This document shows, piece after piece, positions 54,518-64,000 of a DNA stretch of 64,000 nucleotides. Positions within the stretch are counted from its first letter, which is position 1; every line of letters starts with the position of its first letter. The DNA is from Amblyomma americanum. Taxonomy: Eukaryota > Arthropoda > Arachnida > Ixodida > Ixodidae. Under the pieces are notes generated by a model that worked only from the letters and a program-made list of their open reading frames with translations, searched no databases and had not been told where the DNA came from. Location: contig NC_135497.1 in the NCBI RefSeq assembly GCF_052857255.1, positions 543,048,207 to 543,112,206 on the forward strand, in the 5' to 3' direction. The position numbers and the translations under genes are program-made.

Positions 54518-54940
54518 GTCAGCTCTCCCATGTCTCTTCAATTACCCCTGTCCTTTGCCAGCTGCGCCCACCTTATGCCCTCAAACTTCCTAATCTCATC
54601 CGCCCACCTAACCTTCTGCCACCTCGTGCTACGCTTGCCTTCTCATGGCATCCTCTCCGTTACTATTAAAGACCGGTGGTTGTCTTGTCTTATGAATACA
54701 TGCCATGTACAAGTTCATTTCTTCCCCCTGATTTCGGCTAGGATGTCATTAACCGGAGTTTGTTCCCTCACCCACTCTCTCTCTTAACGTTACCCCTATC
54801 ATTTTTTTTTCAAAGCTCGCCGCGTTGTCCTTAATTTCAACCCTTTTCGTTAGCCTCCGCGTTTCTGCGTAGGTGAGTACCGGTAAGATCCAGTTGTATT
54901 ACACTTTTCTCTTGAGGGATATTGGTAAAATACCGCTCAT
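54518..54940 (-). pseudogene. RTE-like LINE 3' segment, first of two overlapping copies
   Basis: Covers the same part of the family as 53782-54188, then extends past AGTACCGGTAAGATCCAG to TTGAGGGATATTGG. It is followed directly by a second copy that repeats much of the same part, so the region 54518-56020 is not one linear element. Confidence 0.72.
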
Positions 54941-56020
54941 CATCTGCCTTTCATGCCCTGTACAATCCCACTTCTTTCTCTTGATTTCGACTGGGATGTC
55001 ATTAACCTGCGTTTGTTCCCTCACCTAGTCTGTCCACTTCCGGTCTCTTAACGTAACACCTATCATTTTTCTTTCCATAGCTCCCTGCGCTGTCCTTTTC
55101 GTTTCCTTCCACGTTTCTGCCCAGTATGTAAGATACAGCTGTTGTATACTTTTCTGTAGAGGAATATTGGTAAACTGCATTCAGGATCTGTGAGAACCTG
55201 CCATATGCGCTCCGCCCCATTCTTATTCTTCTAGTAATTTTCCTATCATAGTCCGGATCAGCAATCACTACCTGCCGTAACTAGACGTTTTGCATTTGCC
55301 ACTTCCAGCACCTCGGCACAGATGATGAACTGCTGTTCAGTTGCTATACTGTTGAACATTACATTCGTTTTCTGCATGTTAATTGTTAGACCCACTGGTC
55401 TGCTCTACCTGTCTTACTCTATAATGATGCTTTGCAGTTCATCTCCTGAGTCAGTTAGCATGGCAATGTCATCAGCGAATCGCAAATTATTTAGGCATTC
55501 TCCACTAACTGTTAACTCCAAATGCTCCATATTCAGGCATCGGATTGCCTCTTGTAAAAATACTGTGAAAAGCATTGGCGATGTCCGGACTCCCTGCCTG
55601 TCGCCCTTTCTTATTGAAATTTTATTGCTGACTTTATGGAGGACTACAGTAGCTGTGAAGTACCTATAGATATATTCCAGTATTTCTCATAAGGCTCTTC
55701 TTCACGCTGATTTTGCTATGCCTGCGACCCTGCAGATGTTTCCACTGAGTCAAATGCTTTCCAGTAATAAATGACGGCTATATACAGAGGTTCGTTATGT
55801 CCTGCGCATTTCTCTATCATCTCATCGATAGAACGAATATGATTTATTGTGAAATATTCTGTACGAAAGCCTGCTTTATCAAATGGTTGATTGAAGTGTA
55901 AGGTTGCCCTGACTCTATTGGCGATTACCTTCGTAAATACCTTGTAGGATATGACAGTAAGCTGATCGGTTGGTAATTTGTGAAGTCCTGGGCGCCTCAA
56001 AACCCCTTATAATAGCCGAC
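54941..56020 (-). pseudogene. RTE-like LINE reverse transcriptase, second copy
   Basis: Minus-strand coding pieces: VISYKVFTKVIANRVRATLHFNQPFDKAGFR (55830-55960) and EKCAGHNEPLYIAVIYYWKAFDSVETS (55730-55830), which is the RT palm with aspartate to tyrosine change (IYYWKAFDS in place of the family's IDYxKAFDS). Towards 55500 the active-site region reads in reverse as GCTGATGACATTGCC (Ala-Asp-Asp). The frame 55002-55268 has DYDRKITRRIRMGRSAYGRFSQILN, the RTE thumb. Frames are shifted repeatedly. Dead copy of the same family as at 38400, 42027 and 47320. Confidence 0.82.
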
Positions 56021-56109
56021 TGCAAGCATTTACCTTCAGCTGGCTCGGCACACCAGGCAGAGGCATGTGGCTTTAAGCACACTTCTGTCTTATTCAAGTT
56101 TGTATCTAC

Positions 56110-56735
56110 TACTGTAGATTTAAAAGTGATTGTTTGGTATCCTGGTTCTGCTTTGCTGCCAACAGTGCATTTTTGTCGCATGTGACGTATACCTAATCTG
56201 CGAGTTGATGTTGTGTGGCGACATCGAACTGAATCCTGGCCCCGAGGCAGACTCGGACAGTGTGAGCACGTAAGAATTGTTGACGCAAATGATTCTGGGG
56301 CAGCAAAAAGTGAAAGAAGAAATGTCAGCATTAAGACGCAAAAATCGAAGGTGGAAAAATGTTGTGCGAATACAACAGCAGATCAGCCAGCGTTAAAAAT
56401 CTTGGAAAGAACCATCACCTTCCCGCGCGAAAATGTTATCGATCTGTAGGGCAGACGTAGGCATTCTAACTTGTGTGCGTTTGGAGTACAAGAAGAGAGC
56501 GATGAAACAAAATCTGTCCTTAGAAAAGAAGTTATTTTGAGGTTTTTCAAGAGAAGCTTGGTGTCACGTGCAACTCAGTCGCCAGAATGCACCATATCGG
56601 CTAAGCTGAAAAAAAGCGACCAGTAATGTTGTTATTCCAGGATTTTACTGAAAAGTAAAAAGTAATGCGTAACATATGCAAGCTTAAAGGAACCTAGTTT
56701 TTCGTCCAAAATCACTATTCTTGGGACACCGTAGT
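56110..56735 (+). pseudogene. LINE ORF1 scrap with 2A-like motif
   Basis: One plus-strand frame reads LICELMLCGDIELNPGPEADS and stops nine codons after the motif. The string DIELNPGP (56220-56243) matches the 2A consensus D-(V/I)-E-x-N-P-G-P at every position. 2A sequences make the ribosome skip one peptide bond and are known near the N-terminus of ORF1 in some APE-type LINEs. The downstream stretch in other frames (QQKVKEEMSALRRKNRRW) looks like an ORF1 coiled coil. Frameshifts leave no full protein. Exact borders are uncertain. Confidence 0.65.
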
Positions 56736-56740
56736 AAAAT

Positions 56741-57042
56741 TGAAAATTGGTATTGGGGAAAGAAAATGACTCTATAACTGTCACGTCTCGGCGGACACCG
56801 GAACCGCACCGAAAGAGAAGAGAAAAAGGAGGGACAGAGAGATGGAAGCAAGGAAGAGTTGGCGTTGTGGAGGGCTTTGGACTAATTTCGACCACCTGGG
56901 TATCATTAGCGTGCACTGACACCGCGCAGCACACCAGCGGCTTTGCTTTTTGCCTCCATCGAAACGCGGAAGCCGCGGACGCGTTCGAACCCGTGTACTC
57001 CAGTTCAGTAGGTGGGCCCGAACCCGACCGCTGCGGCCGCAT
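56741..57042 (-). mobile_element. Ruka-like SINE, head degraded
   Basis: Tail side CCAATT at about 56745, then the reverse of GGTGCGGTTCCGGTGTCCGCC and the purine block, B box GTTCGAACGC, and head region damaged at 57005-57042. It lies against the ORF1 scrap. Confidence 0.85.
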
Positions 57043-57382
57043 AATAAGAAAGCTTTTAAGGTGTAGTACAAAAATCGATAGGCATCAAGGCAATAAGCCC
57101 ATTCTGCAGCGCGATGCACCAAAAATGGACGGGAAGACTTGTACGTTGTGTGAGGCCAAGAATTGCAGAATCTAGATACGCAATGAGCAGAGTAAAGAGT
57201 GACTCGGAATACCGCTTATTAAAGACCTCATGCTGCTAGACATAAATGCGCCAGCATGGTGAATAAGAGCGACTGTCTTGAGTCCATAATTCTAGGGAAT
57301 CTGCCACATATCTTTGTAATACAAGAGATTTTGTTGGCCGAAGAAATTGATGATGAAGATTTTTACACTCCCCTTTACAGAG
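57043..57382. other. Unassigned stretch
   Basis: About 340 bases between two SINEs without recognisable features. Confidence 0.4.
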
Positions 57383-57685
57383 GCCCCGCCGCGGTGGCTC
57401 AGTGGTTAGGGCGCTCGACTACTGATCCGGAGTTCCCGGGTTCGAACCCGACCGCGGCGGCTGCGTCTTTATGGAGGAAAAACGCTAAGGCGCACGTGGG
57501 CTGTGCGATTTCAGTGAACGTTAAAGATCCCCAGGTGGTCGAAATTATTCCGGAGCCCTCCACTACGGCACCTCTTAGTTCCTTTCTGCTTTCACTCCCT
57601 CCTTTATGCCTTCCCTTACGGCGCGGTTCAGGTGCCCAACAATATATGACACAGATACTGCGCCATTTCCTTTCCCCCAAAACCA

Positions 57686-57759
<74 letters not shown>
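57383..57759 (+). mobile_element. Full-length Ruka-like SINE with (ATT)n tail
   Basis: The best-preserved head in the window: CCGCCGCGGTGGCTCAGTGG (A box TGGCTCAGTGG) and GGGTTCGAACCCGACC (B box GGTTCGAACCC), then the whole body, GCGGTTCAGGTGCCC, CCAAAACCAATT and an ATT tract to 57759. Both pol III promoter boxes fit consensus, so this copy might still be transcribed (inference). A TTACAG string stands on both sides and may be part of a short target-site duplication. Confidence 0.95.
57681..57759. repeat. (ATT)n microsatellite, SINE tail
   Basis: About 26 uninterrupted ATT units. The same tail type in short form occurs in the copies at 8884 and 24088. Confidence 0.95.
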
Positions 57760-59324
57760 AGGGCATTCCGTCCGGACGTGTCTCGCTTGTGTCTCCTCGT
57801 TTGTCTACACTGTAAAAATAAAACACCTTTAAAGGAGTTTTCAGGTGTCTATAACTCGCACCCTTGCGCCCATCCCAAAAAGGAAGTCTTTTTTCATACA
57901 CCTTTCACGCGGGGCGTTTCGCGAAAGAACCAGCCCGAAAATGACTGGTAACCTAAAGGTGTTGGGGTGACTCGCACGCTATTACCGCCAAGCCATTGGT
58001 GTTTTAGCGCTTCTTACACCCCTACACCCTTCAGGGATATGCACGCATTGCGTTCATAATTTGTTCCCACTTTTATTACTTTTCTTAAGTGTTCTTTATA
58101 TTTACTATTATAATGCTTACATAATGTAATATAATTGCGTTACTGGAGCTCTTCATAGCAGTAGACAGGCTCTGCGCCAATGAAAAACGTTGACACGCAA
58201 ATCACAATACTGTTGAAATCTGGGAAATTTTTATTATCAGAACAAAGACATTCTCAAAGCACAAGAAGCTTCGCCAACGAATTCCTTACTGCCATCCAAA
58301 GAACGACTGCGCCATGCCTGCTTTATTATTGTTATGGTGCTGAAAAAATAAGATTCAATTGCAGTTCTGCCTCCTAATTTTTTCAGAGAAAACAATCAAA
58401 AAGTGATGCCTGTGCTTCATTACAGACCTGCTTGAGGAAGGTTTGGGCTGTGACACTAGCTACCAGGAACAGATTGTATGCAAACATCAGGTAGATTATG
58501 CTGCCCATCGATAATCTTGGCAGTATGGCAGTTGTAGAGTGAACCGCAGTGGTGAGCCTGCTCAATAGTCATGCTCCCTCGAGGAACAGGTTCTCAGCCA
58601 CCTCAGGATTTCCGTGGCAGAATGGCATGCATGGTGCGAGTCTGCATTTTGCAAAAAACAGTACATTTCATATCAGTTAACATTGCTCAATGTTCCTTAT
58701 AAAATGCCAACATACTCCTCATTAATGATATGTGATATTATACATGCTAACGCTGAGATAATAAATTCTGCCCATACGGCGAGCGAGCGCCAGTTGTTAT
58801 TCCCTATACTATTCCAAGGAGGCCATTGTGGTTTCAGAGAAAATGGCTCTAAACGGCATTATAGAAACAATGTTCGGGCTAGGAAGCTACCTGTTAGGAA
58901 AAGCAGTGAAGGTGGATTGGCCATGGAATTAATTCTGCATGAATTGCAAAGGCTAGTGCAAACCACCGGCACTGCTGGAGAGTGCACTGACTACAAAATG
59001 CCCTAAATACCACGACAACAGATGAAAATACAGCGCACTTCATTATGCATAACAATCAAACCAACGACAAGTCAGGTGCAACATTCACTGTGACGGAAGA
59101 AAGTATAGTATCTGTGTCAAAGTCAGCGATGCAACCTCTTTCATGACAGTGGTGCGCATCAACGCAACACCAAGCATGCATTAATTTTTATACCAAGTAT
59201 GTGACATCTTGATAGGCAGGCACCAGTGCCAAGTTAACATATCTTCCGTGTCGGCACCAAGTAAACTCAAAAGCCATTAAGAAAAATTTACACGAAGTCA
59301 CTAAACTACTTCACAGAAGGCCGC
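57760..59324. other. Unassigned stretch
   Basis: No gene recognised. CACTGTAAAAATAAAACACC at 57809 resembles a transposon terminal sequence, but no matching second end was found. The frames 58383-58565 (minus) and 58614-59006 (plus) have no known motif. Confidence 0.3.
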
Positions 59325-59525
59325 CAGGCCAGCTGGTGCATGATTCTTGGCACAACCGCGCATGGTAACAGGACACAGACAAGATGACTCATATACAGCG
59401 CTGACTAACTCAGGAATTTACTGCTTTGCTCGCAATAAATACAGGAAGCATCATACAAAATACCGAGAACGAAGTTCATGGATTCTTCATTTTGTGGCAT
59501 CTGTCATGACTATCTAAACATATAC
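59325..59525 (-). mobile_element. Possible Penelope 3' end scrap
   Basis: GGTAACAGGACACAGACAAG, then ACAGCGCTGACTAACTCAGG and TTTACTGCTTTGC resembles the layout at 38820-38885 (GGTTACAGGCGCG, GACACAAGG, GAGCGCCACTCACAAGTGATT). No coding. Confidence 0.4.
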
Positions 59526-59559
59526 AATCACGGATTATATCCGTGACTAAGTTACATAT

Positions 59560-59733
59560 TGTCACGACCTGAGGAACCGTCCACGTAGGCGTCGGCGAGA
59601 ACACAAGACTGAGAGTTTTTAATTAGAGAGCCAGGGTTCAGGTCACAGAGTCAGAGCGCCTCGAGAGCCAACCACCGCTTCGTCGTCGTTTCGACTAAGC
59701 GTGGAGGCCGCTCGGCGCGTTAGGAACGTGACA
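59560..59733 (-). repeat. Gypsy 3' LTR, 174 bp
   Basis: The LTR starts and ends with the inverted strings TGTCACG and CGTGACA and begins directly after the polypurine tract. Short for an LTR but in the range of some gypsy families. No second LTR is in the window for comparison. Confidence 0.78.
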
Positions 59734-59757
59734 TTATCCCCCACCCCCCGCGGCGAA
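59734..59757 (-). promoter_or_regulatory. Polypurine tract (plus-strand cDNA primer)
   Basis: On the minus strand GCGGGGGGTGGGGGATAA ends immediately before TGTCACG of the LTR, the usual place and composition for the RNase H-resistant primer. Confidence 0.8.
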
Positions 59758-59925
59758 GCAAACTTCGTCTCGATGTGGAGTTGGTTATTTGCAGAGAGAG
59801 AAGGAAAAGGCGAAAAATAGTGGGGAGCTGAACTATACATTCGGCGCTAGTTGAGAGCTGAGGAGATTCAAGTTCGCACGTGGGGTAAAGAGATAAAGGT
59901 ACGACACACATCGTGCACACAGCGC

Positions 59926-60740
59926 TCAGTCACGCGAAAAGTACGGTTTTAGGCGCAATACATGGACGACGTCAGGCCGTTGACACTGATGGCTGGAGAC
60001 CACAGTTGCATCGGAAACAACTCGAACCAGTCGAACTCGGCCCGATGCAACCCAGTTGCATGGGGCCGAAATACATATTTTTAAGCTTTTCGCACAACCC
60101 CTTGGTGCGCACGGGTGTTCACATCCACACCTTGCAACCCGGCTCGTAGTGCACGTCCCTGTGCCGAATATTATAGTGTCGAGCATCGACGGATTGCTGG
60201 TCCTTAATGCGCAAGCGGGGAAGCTGACGGGCTTCCTGTGCTTGTTCCACGAAGTGGCCATCTTGAGGGGGTTCCTCTGCATCGCCGTAAGGGAGCATCG
60301 CGTCTAACATCACGCAGACCTTCCTGCGATAGACGAGACAGAACGGGGTAAACTGGGTGGTCTCCTGCGTCGATATATTATATGCGAAGGTGACGTACGG
60401 AAAAATCTGATCCCACGTTTTACGTTCAACGTCAACATACATCGAGATCATGTCCGCTAAAGTTTTCTTGAGCCGTTTCGTTAGACCATTGGTTTGGGAA
60501 TGATACTCTGTTGTTGGTCGATGAGCTGTATGGCTGAGCGTTAAGACGTCACGTAAGAGTCGGTATTTAAACGCCTTGCCTCGGTCAGTATTGATGGTCG
60601 ATGGGGCGCCGTGTCTAAGCACAATGCCGTGCATAAAGAAGTGGGGAACTTCGGCGGCAGTACCTCGCGCAAGAGCCTTCGTTTCGGCGTAACGAGTCTA
60701 GTAGTCTGTGGCGGGAGAGGGAATGTCCCCAGAAGGTTCA
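59926..60740 (-). pseudogene. pol: Gypsy integrase
   Basis: On the minus strand the core frame 60119-60634 reads TINTDRGKAF (second catalytic aspartate in TDRG), HSQTNGLTKRL, where the catalytic glutamate expected after NGLT is lysine, and WDQIFPYVTFAYN. The C-terminal frame (about 59930-60110) has VRLVRVVSDATVV and DVVHVLRLKPYFSRD, the end of the GPY/F-type module. The first catalytic aspartate and the zinc finger lie in 60640-61000 in shifted frames. Integrase inserts the cDNA; the glutamate-to-lysine change plus frameshifts make it inactive. Confidence 0.85.
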
Positions 60741-60973
60741 TGCCGACTTTATCGAATGGTATTTGTGGCGGCTCGATGCACTAAAGCAGTCCGAGAGGCT
60801 TGAGCGAAGGTTATTTCCGCCGCTCGCATTGCCGGAATGTCCGTACATAATGATTGACGCTTGAAGTGAGCTGGGGCCAGTAGTTGTGCTGCAGGAATCG
60901 GGACAAGGTGCGTGTAACACCAAGGTGGCCGGAAGTCGGTTCATCATGGCAGGGAAGGAGAACTTCCTGTAAA

Positions 60974-61690
60974 TCAGACGGTATGATGAGAACGTAAGTT
61001 GTCGGAATGGAAGTAGTTCTTTTTATAAAGCAAACCGCTCAGAAGGCAGAACGATGATGGCCCAAGAGCCACGTACCTTGGTATCTCAAGGTGCCCACCT
61101 TCGAGACGTTCTATGAGCAGACGCAGCTCGGCGTCGGCACGCTGTCTGGAAACGAGCTGCGACGTGCCGACCGCTCCAAGGAAGCTATCGTCGCCGATGG
61201 TGTCTTGTGGAGGAGGTTCGACGGCGGCGTGTGACAGGCTATCAGCGTCGGTGTGTTTCCGGCCGGAGCTATAGGTGACGGTGAAATCGAATTCCTGCAC
61301 GCTTAATGCCTAACGTGCGAGGCGGCCGAAAGGGTCCTTTATATTTTTCAGCCAGCACAGCGAGAGGTGTCCGTTGACGACGCAAAACGGTCTGCCATAC
61401 AGGTATGGGCGGAACTTATCTGCTGCCCAGACTACCGCAAAACATTATTTTTCGGTGGTAGAGTAGTTCAACTCAGCACGCGACAGAGCGCGGCTGGCGT
61501 AGGCAATTAATCTGTCGACACCATCGTGCGGCTGGACGAGAAGGGCACCAAGACCGACGTTGCTCGCATCCGTATGTACCTCCCTGTCGGCATCTTCGTC
61601 GAAATGTGCTAGGAGTGGCAGATAGGAGTCGGCGTCGTAATTCCTCGAAGGCAGTTCGCTGTTCGCTGCCCCAGAAAAATGATGCATCAT
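60974..61690 (-). pseudogene. pol: Gypsy RNase H and connection to integrase
   Basis: Frame 61445-61690: [18 protein letters not shown] (first catalytic aspartate in TDAS), then [18 protein letters not shown] (glutamate). Frame 60974-61300: EFDFTVTYSSGRKHTDADSLSHA, where the final aspartates of the D-A-D-S-L motif match gypsy RNase H ends, followed by a variable linker to the integrase zinc finger. A stop and frame change lie near 61440 and 61305. Confidence 0.83.
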
Positions 61691-61696
61691 CCCGGG

Positions 61697-62570
61697 TTAG
61701 GAGCGTAAGAGGGCAGGCAAGGTGGGCGAAGTTTCTAATGAAGAGACGATAGTAGGAGCACAGGCCCCGGAATCATTGGACTCTTTTTTGTGGACGGGGA
61801 CCGGAAAGGCAGCAACGGCAGCAAGCTTCTTTGGGTCAGCTCGGATTCCATTAACACTAATAACGTGCCCGAGAATCTTCAATTCGGTGAACCCAAAGTG
61901 ACATTTTTGTGGTTTGATGGAGAGGTTTGCGGAACGAACGGCTTCGAGGACAGTTCTGAGGCAGTTCAGATGTTCAGTGAACGTTGCGGAATAAATAGTG
62001 ACGTCGTCAAAATAAACAAGACACGCCTGCCACTTCACACCCGTGAGCACAGTGTCCATCATTATATATAAAGTGGCCGGAGCGCAGCCGGGCCCGAATG
62101 GGAGGACGCGAAATTCGTAGAGCCCGTCCGGTGTGACAAAGGCGGTTTTTCTCATGGTCCCTCTCATCGACCTCGATCTGCCAATAACCGTTCCTGAGGT
62201 CTACCGAAGCTAAGTACTTGGCTTGGCGAAGACGGTCGACGGATTCATCGGTACGCGGCAGCGGATACACGCCTTTCTTTGTCACACTGTTAAGTTTCCT
62301 CTACTCGACGCAGAATCGCAGTGTTCCGTTTTCTTCTTCACGAGGACGACAGGAGACAACCACGGACTGCTTGACAGTTGGATGACGCAGTCCGTGAGCA
62401 TCTCTTTGACCTGTGTTTGTATAGCATCTCGCTCCCGATGGGTACCTGATAGGGCTGCTGATGAATGGGTCGAGCTTCTTCATGCGTGATGGTGCGGTGT
62501 TTGACTGTCGACATTTGTTTCACCTTAGACGACGACGTGAAGCACGCACGAAACTCTCGCAAGAGGTCCT
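61697..62570 (-). pseudogene. pol: Gypsy reverse transcriptase
   Basis: Frames in order on the minus strand: 62338-62562 (EEARPIHQQPYQVPI), then about 62300-62340 (NGTLRFCV), 62007-62285 (YPLPRTDESVDRL, SVDLRNGYWQIEVDE with the palm aspartate), and 61697-62167 (KTAFVTPDGLYEFRVLPFG, CLVYFDDVTIYS with YFDD as the active site, LGHVISVNGIRADPKK). At least two frameshifts, one near 62160. All catalytic aspartates are present. Confidence 0.88.
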
Positions 62571-62606
62571 GTATTTGCCCTTTTTAAGCGGATGAAAGGC
62601 GTGGGT

Positions 62607-63109
62607 TTATGCTGACGTCGTTGAGCGCTTCTGCGTCAAGTACAGGTGTGCCCTCCTCGCAAGCAAAGCATTCGGTCCCTTCCTGAATATGGTCGACGGG
62701 GAAGTGATGGCTGTGCCACCGAATAGATGTCGATGCTCGTTGCAAAAGATTGTAACTAGGACCTCTGTCCAACCGTCACGAAGTAATTCAAGGCCTCTTG
62801 CCACCGCAATCTCCTTAGTGAGTGCCACAGAGACATTAGGCTCGAAAACGCGGAGTCCCTGATGTGGCTCGTCAGGGGTAACTCTAGCGAAAATGCTGAC
62901 ACGGGGGGTTACCGTAACGTTATCGTCGACGACTCGTAGGGCGGACCGAGAACATTGGTGCGCCGGCTTTTCTGTGGCCATTTTGGTGGAAAACGTCACC
63001 AAGCAATTCGGAAAGTCTATTATAGCACCGTTCTCGCGAAGAAGGTCGATGCCAGGGATGACATCGCGAGAATATTCGCTTAGAACAAGAAAATTTGCGA
63101 CGAACGTGC
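62607..63109 (-). pseudogene. pol: Gypsy protease C-terminus and spacer to RT
   Basis: The minus-strand frame reads FLVLSEYSRDVIPGIDLLRENGAIIDF, the end of a retroviral-type aspartic protease (the I-x-G-x-D-x-L-x-x-x-x-A-x-I-D pattern). The spacer to the RT holds VTVTPRVSIFARV. The catalytic DTG would lie upstream and is lost by truncation. The open frame runs about 20 codons beyond the truncation point into the adjoining repeat, which is chance. Confidence 0.78.
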
Positions 63110-64000
63110 AGCAGATGTTTCCTTCCTGCACCCACACTTGAAAAAAATACACACAAATAAACGTGTGCATTTGGAGATCACAAATGCCACTTGTGCATCA
63201 CAATGTTCATAACAAACAAGTCAAACAAGTTTTTTACTCCACAAAACCTGCTTCCCTCTATTTAAGACATACATGCACCATGTAGTGAACAAAAGTGCAA
63301 ACTAGATAAAGAGAATAAATCATTTTGCGAACATCGCTACTGTAAAATGGTGCCAACAAATGGCCTTATTCGTCCTTAGGGCAGACCTGCATTTCATCTG
63401 CTGTTGCTTACGAAACATAGAGATACCAACCAACCAGATGAATGAATAAAATTTTCTGGAAATTTTAGTATAGGTATATACAGTGATACCACTCCACTGG
63501 TCAAGTTAAGTATACTGCTCAGGAGCGGTAGTATAAATATGGGGAGAATGACTGCACCAAAATTAGTTACAAAGCAATACATGTTTTGCCAACAAGAGGC
63601 TTAGTAAATGGCATAATATGGAACCATTAAAATTATGCAAGCAGAAAAAATTGCATTCTATCTACACTTCAATATTATTCGAGCTACAAAAATATCATAA
63701 AGGCTCATTCAAGCCAGAACGCTGTTGCCATTTAACGTTCATTGGGTAATTCCACGCCAACTGATCCGGACTTAGTACACAACCACCTTCGATTTGTTAA
63801 AAAAATGCCTTATTGCATTACTATGACAAACATTAGCCCAGCTTCTTTTTGTCATAATAATTTTTTTTTGCCGTCGCCGCGATCTCACGTTTCGAAGCGG
63901 TAGCCAAATGTACCCTTGCGAAAAATTTGTAAAAAACATTCTTACACGTGACTATGAAACATTATATATATATATATAAAGTATCGCGCTTCTATATGCA
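63110..64000. repeat. Unclassified repeat, copy 2 (uninterrupted)
   Basis: Aligns to 1647-2160 and 6566-6960 without the LINE. The empty insertion site is at 63616-63621 (ATATGG). It continues beyond the window edge. No protein motif is seen; the hydrophobic frame at 63394-63582 is shared with copy 1 only because the DNA is duplicated. Confidence 0.85.

Larger units (their letters stand above)
59560..63109 (-). mobile_element. 5'-truncated Ty3/gypsy element with 3' LTR
   Basis: Read on the minus strand: protease end, RT, RNase H, integrase, short 3' UTR, polypurine tract and 3' LTR. The 5' LTR, gag and start of pol are missing. At about 63110 the element meets the right-hand copy of the unclassified repeat. 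The domain order (RT-RNase H before integrase) identifies Ty3/gypsy. Multiple frameshifts and a changed integrase residue show it is inactive. Confidence 0.9.

Noticed and set aside
57383..57460. tRNA gene calls at SINE heads (also near 24382, 33044, 50220)
   Set aside because: A and B boxes are present, but the acceptor stem does not pair and conserved SINE body follows, so these are SINE heads, not tRNA genes.
57575..57901. Asparagine-rich minus-strand frame and leucine/tyrosine-rich plus frames
   Set aside because: They come from the (ATT)n tail of the SINE.
57805..58060. Possible MITE starting with CACTGTAAAAATAAAACACC
   Set aside because: No inverted second end and no target duplication could be found; the similar reverse motif at 12289 is far away and short.

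Overview
The window reads as a repeat-dense intergenic block from a hard tick (Ixodidae, probably a metastriate genus). The evidence is about a dozen copies of a tRNA-headed SINE that closely resembles the tick Ruka family, beside Penelope-like elements with GIY-YIG endonucleases, several clades of non-LTR retrotransposons (LINEs) and a Ty3/gypsy element. All of these are typical of the very large tick genomes. I found no convincing host protein-coding exon, rRNA, functional tRNA or CRISPR array. Species and genus are inference only.

Layout. The left edge (1-330, minus) is the start of a gypsy gag frame that runs off the window. A repeat of unknown type occurs twice: at 1647-2160 continuing at 6566-6960, and again at 63110-64000. 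The first copy is split by an I-like LINE (2161-6565, plus); the second copy preserves the empty site. From 7.0 to 12.4 kb there are only SINE and LINE scraps. At 12.4-16.0 kb an old Jockey/CR1-like LINE (plus) is split by a younger RNase H-bearing LINE fragment (minus) with a perfect 14-bp target-site duplication. A CCAT microsatellite (16.28-16.86 kb), a second SINE type (17.0 kb) and a Penelope 3' part (17.8-18.84 kb) follow.

From 21.25 to 25 kb there are two LINE 3' ends and a cluster of SINEs. One of these SINEs is cut in two by an apparently full-length LINE of about 5.55 kb (24890-30443, minus) with a 13-bp target-site duplication. Then come 30.6-35.3 kb of mostly unassigned sequence with one complete SINE, a LINE pseudogene (35.4-38.36 kb, minus) and an RTE-like LINE (38.4-42.75 kb, minus). 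The RTE copy is interrupted by a two-part Penelope insertion with a 12-bp target-site duplication.

From 42.8 to 48.5 kb the sequence is mostly unassigned, apart from a LINE 3' end and an RTE 3' end. At 48.5-57.8 kb LINEs overlap densely: an RT LINE with an (AT)n expansion, a CR1/Jockey-like LINE (minus), RTE fragments, and an ORF1 scrap carrying a 2A-like DIELNPGP motif. The right end holds a 5'-truncated gypsy element (59560-63109, minus) with a recognisable 3' LTR and polypurine tract.

No genes here act together in a host pathway. The content is the machinery of retrotransposons (gag, protease, RT, RNase H, integrase, APE and GIY-YIG endonucleases), almost all broken, plus SINEs that depend on such machinery. 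What the window offers is a readable order of nested insertions with intact target-site duplications.
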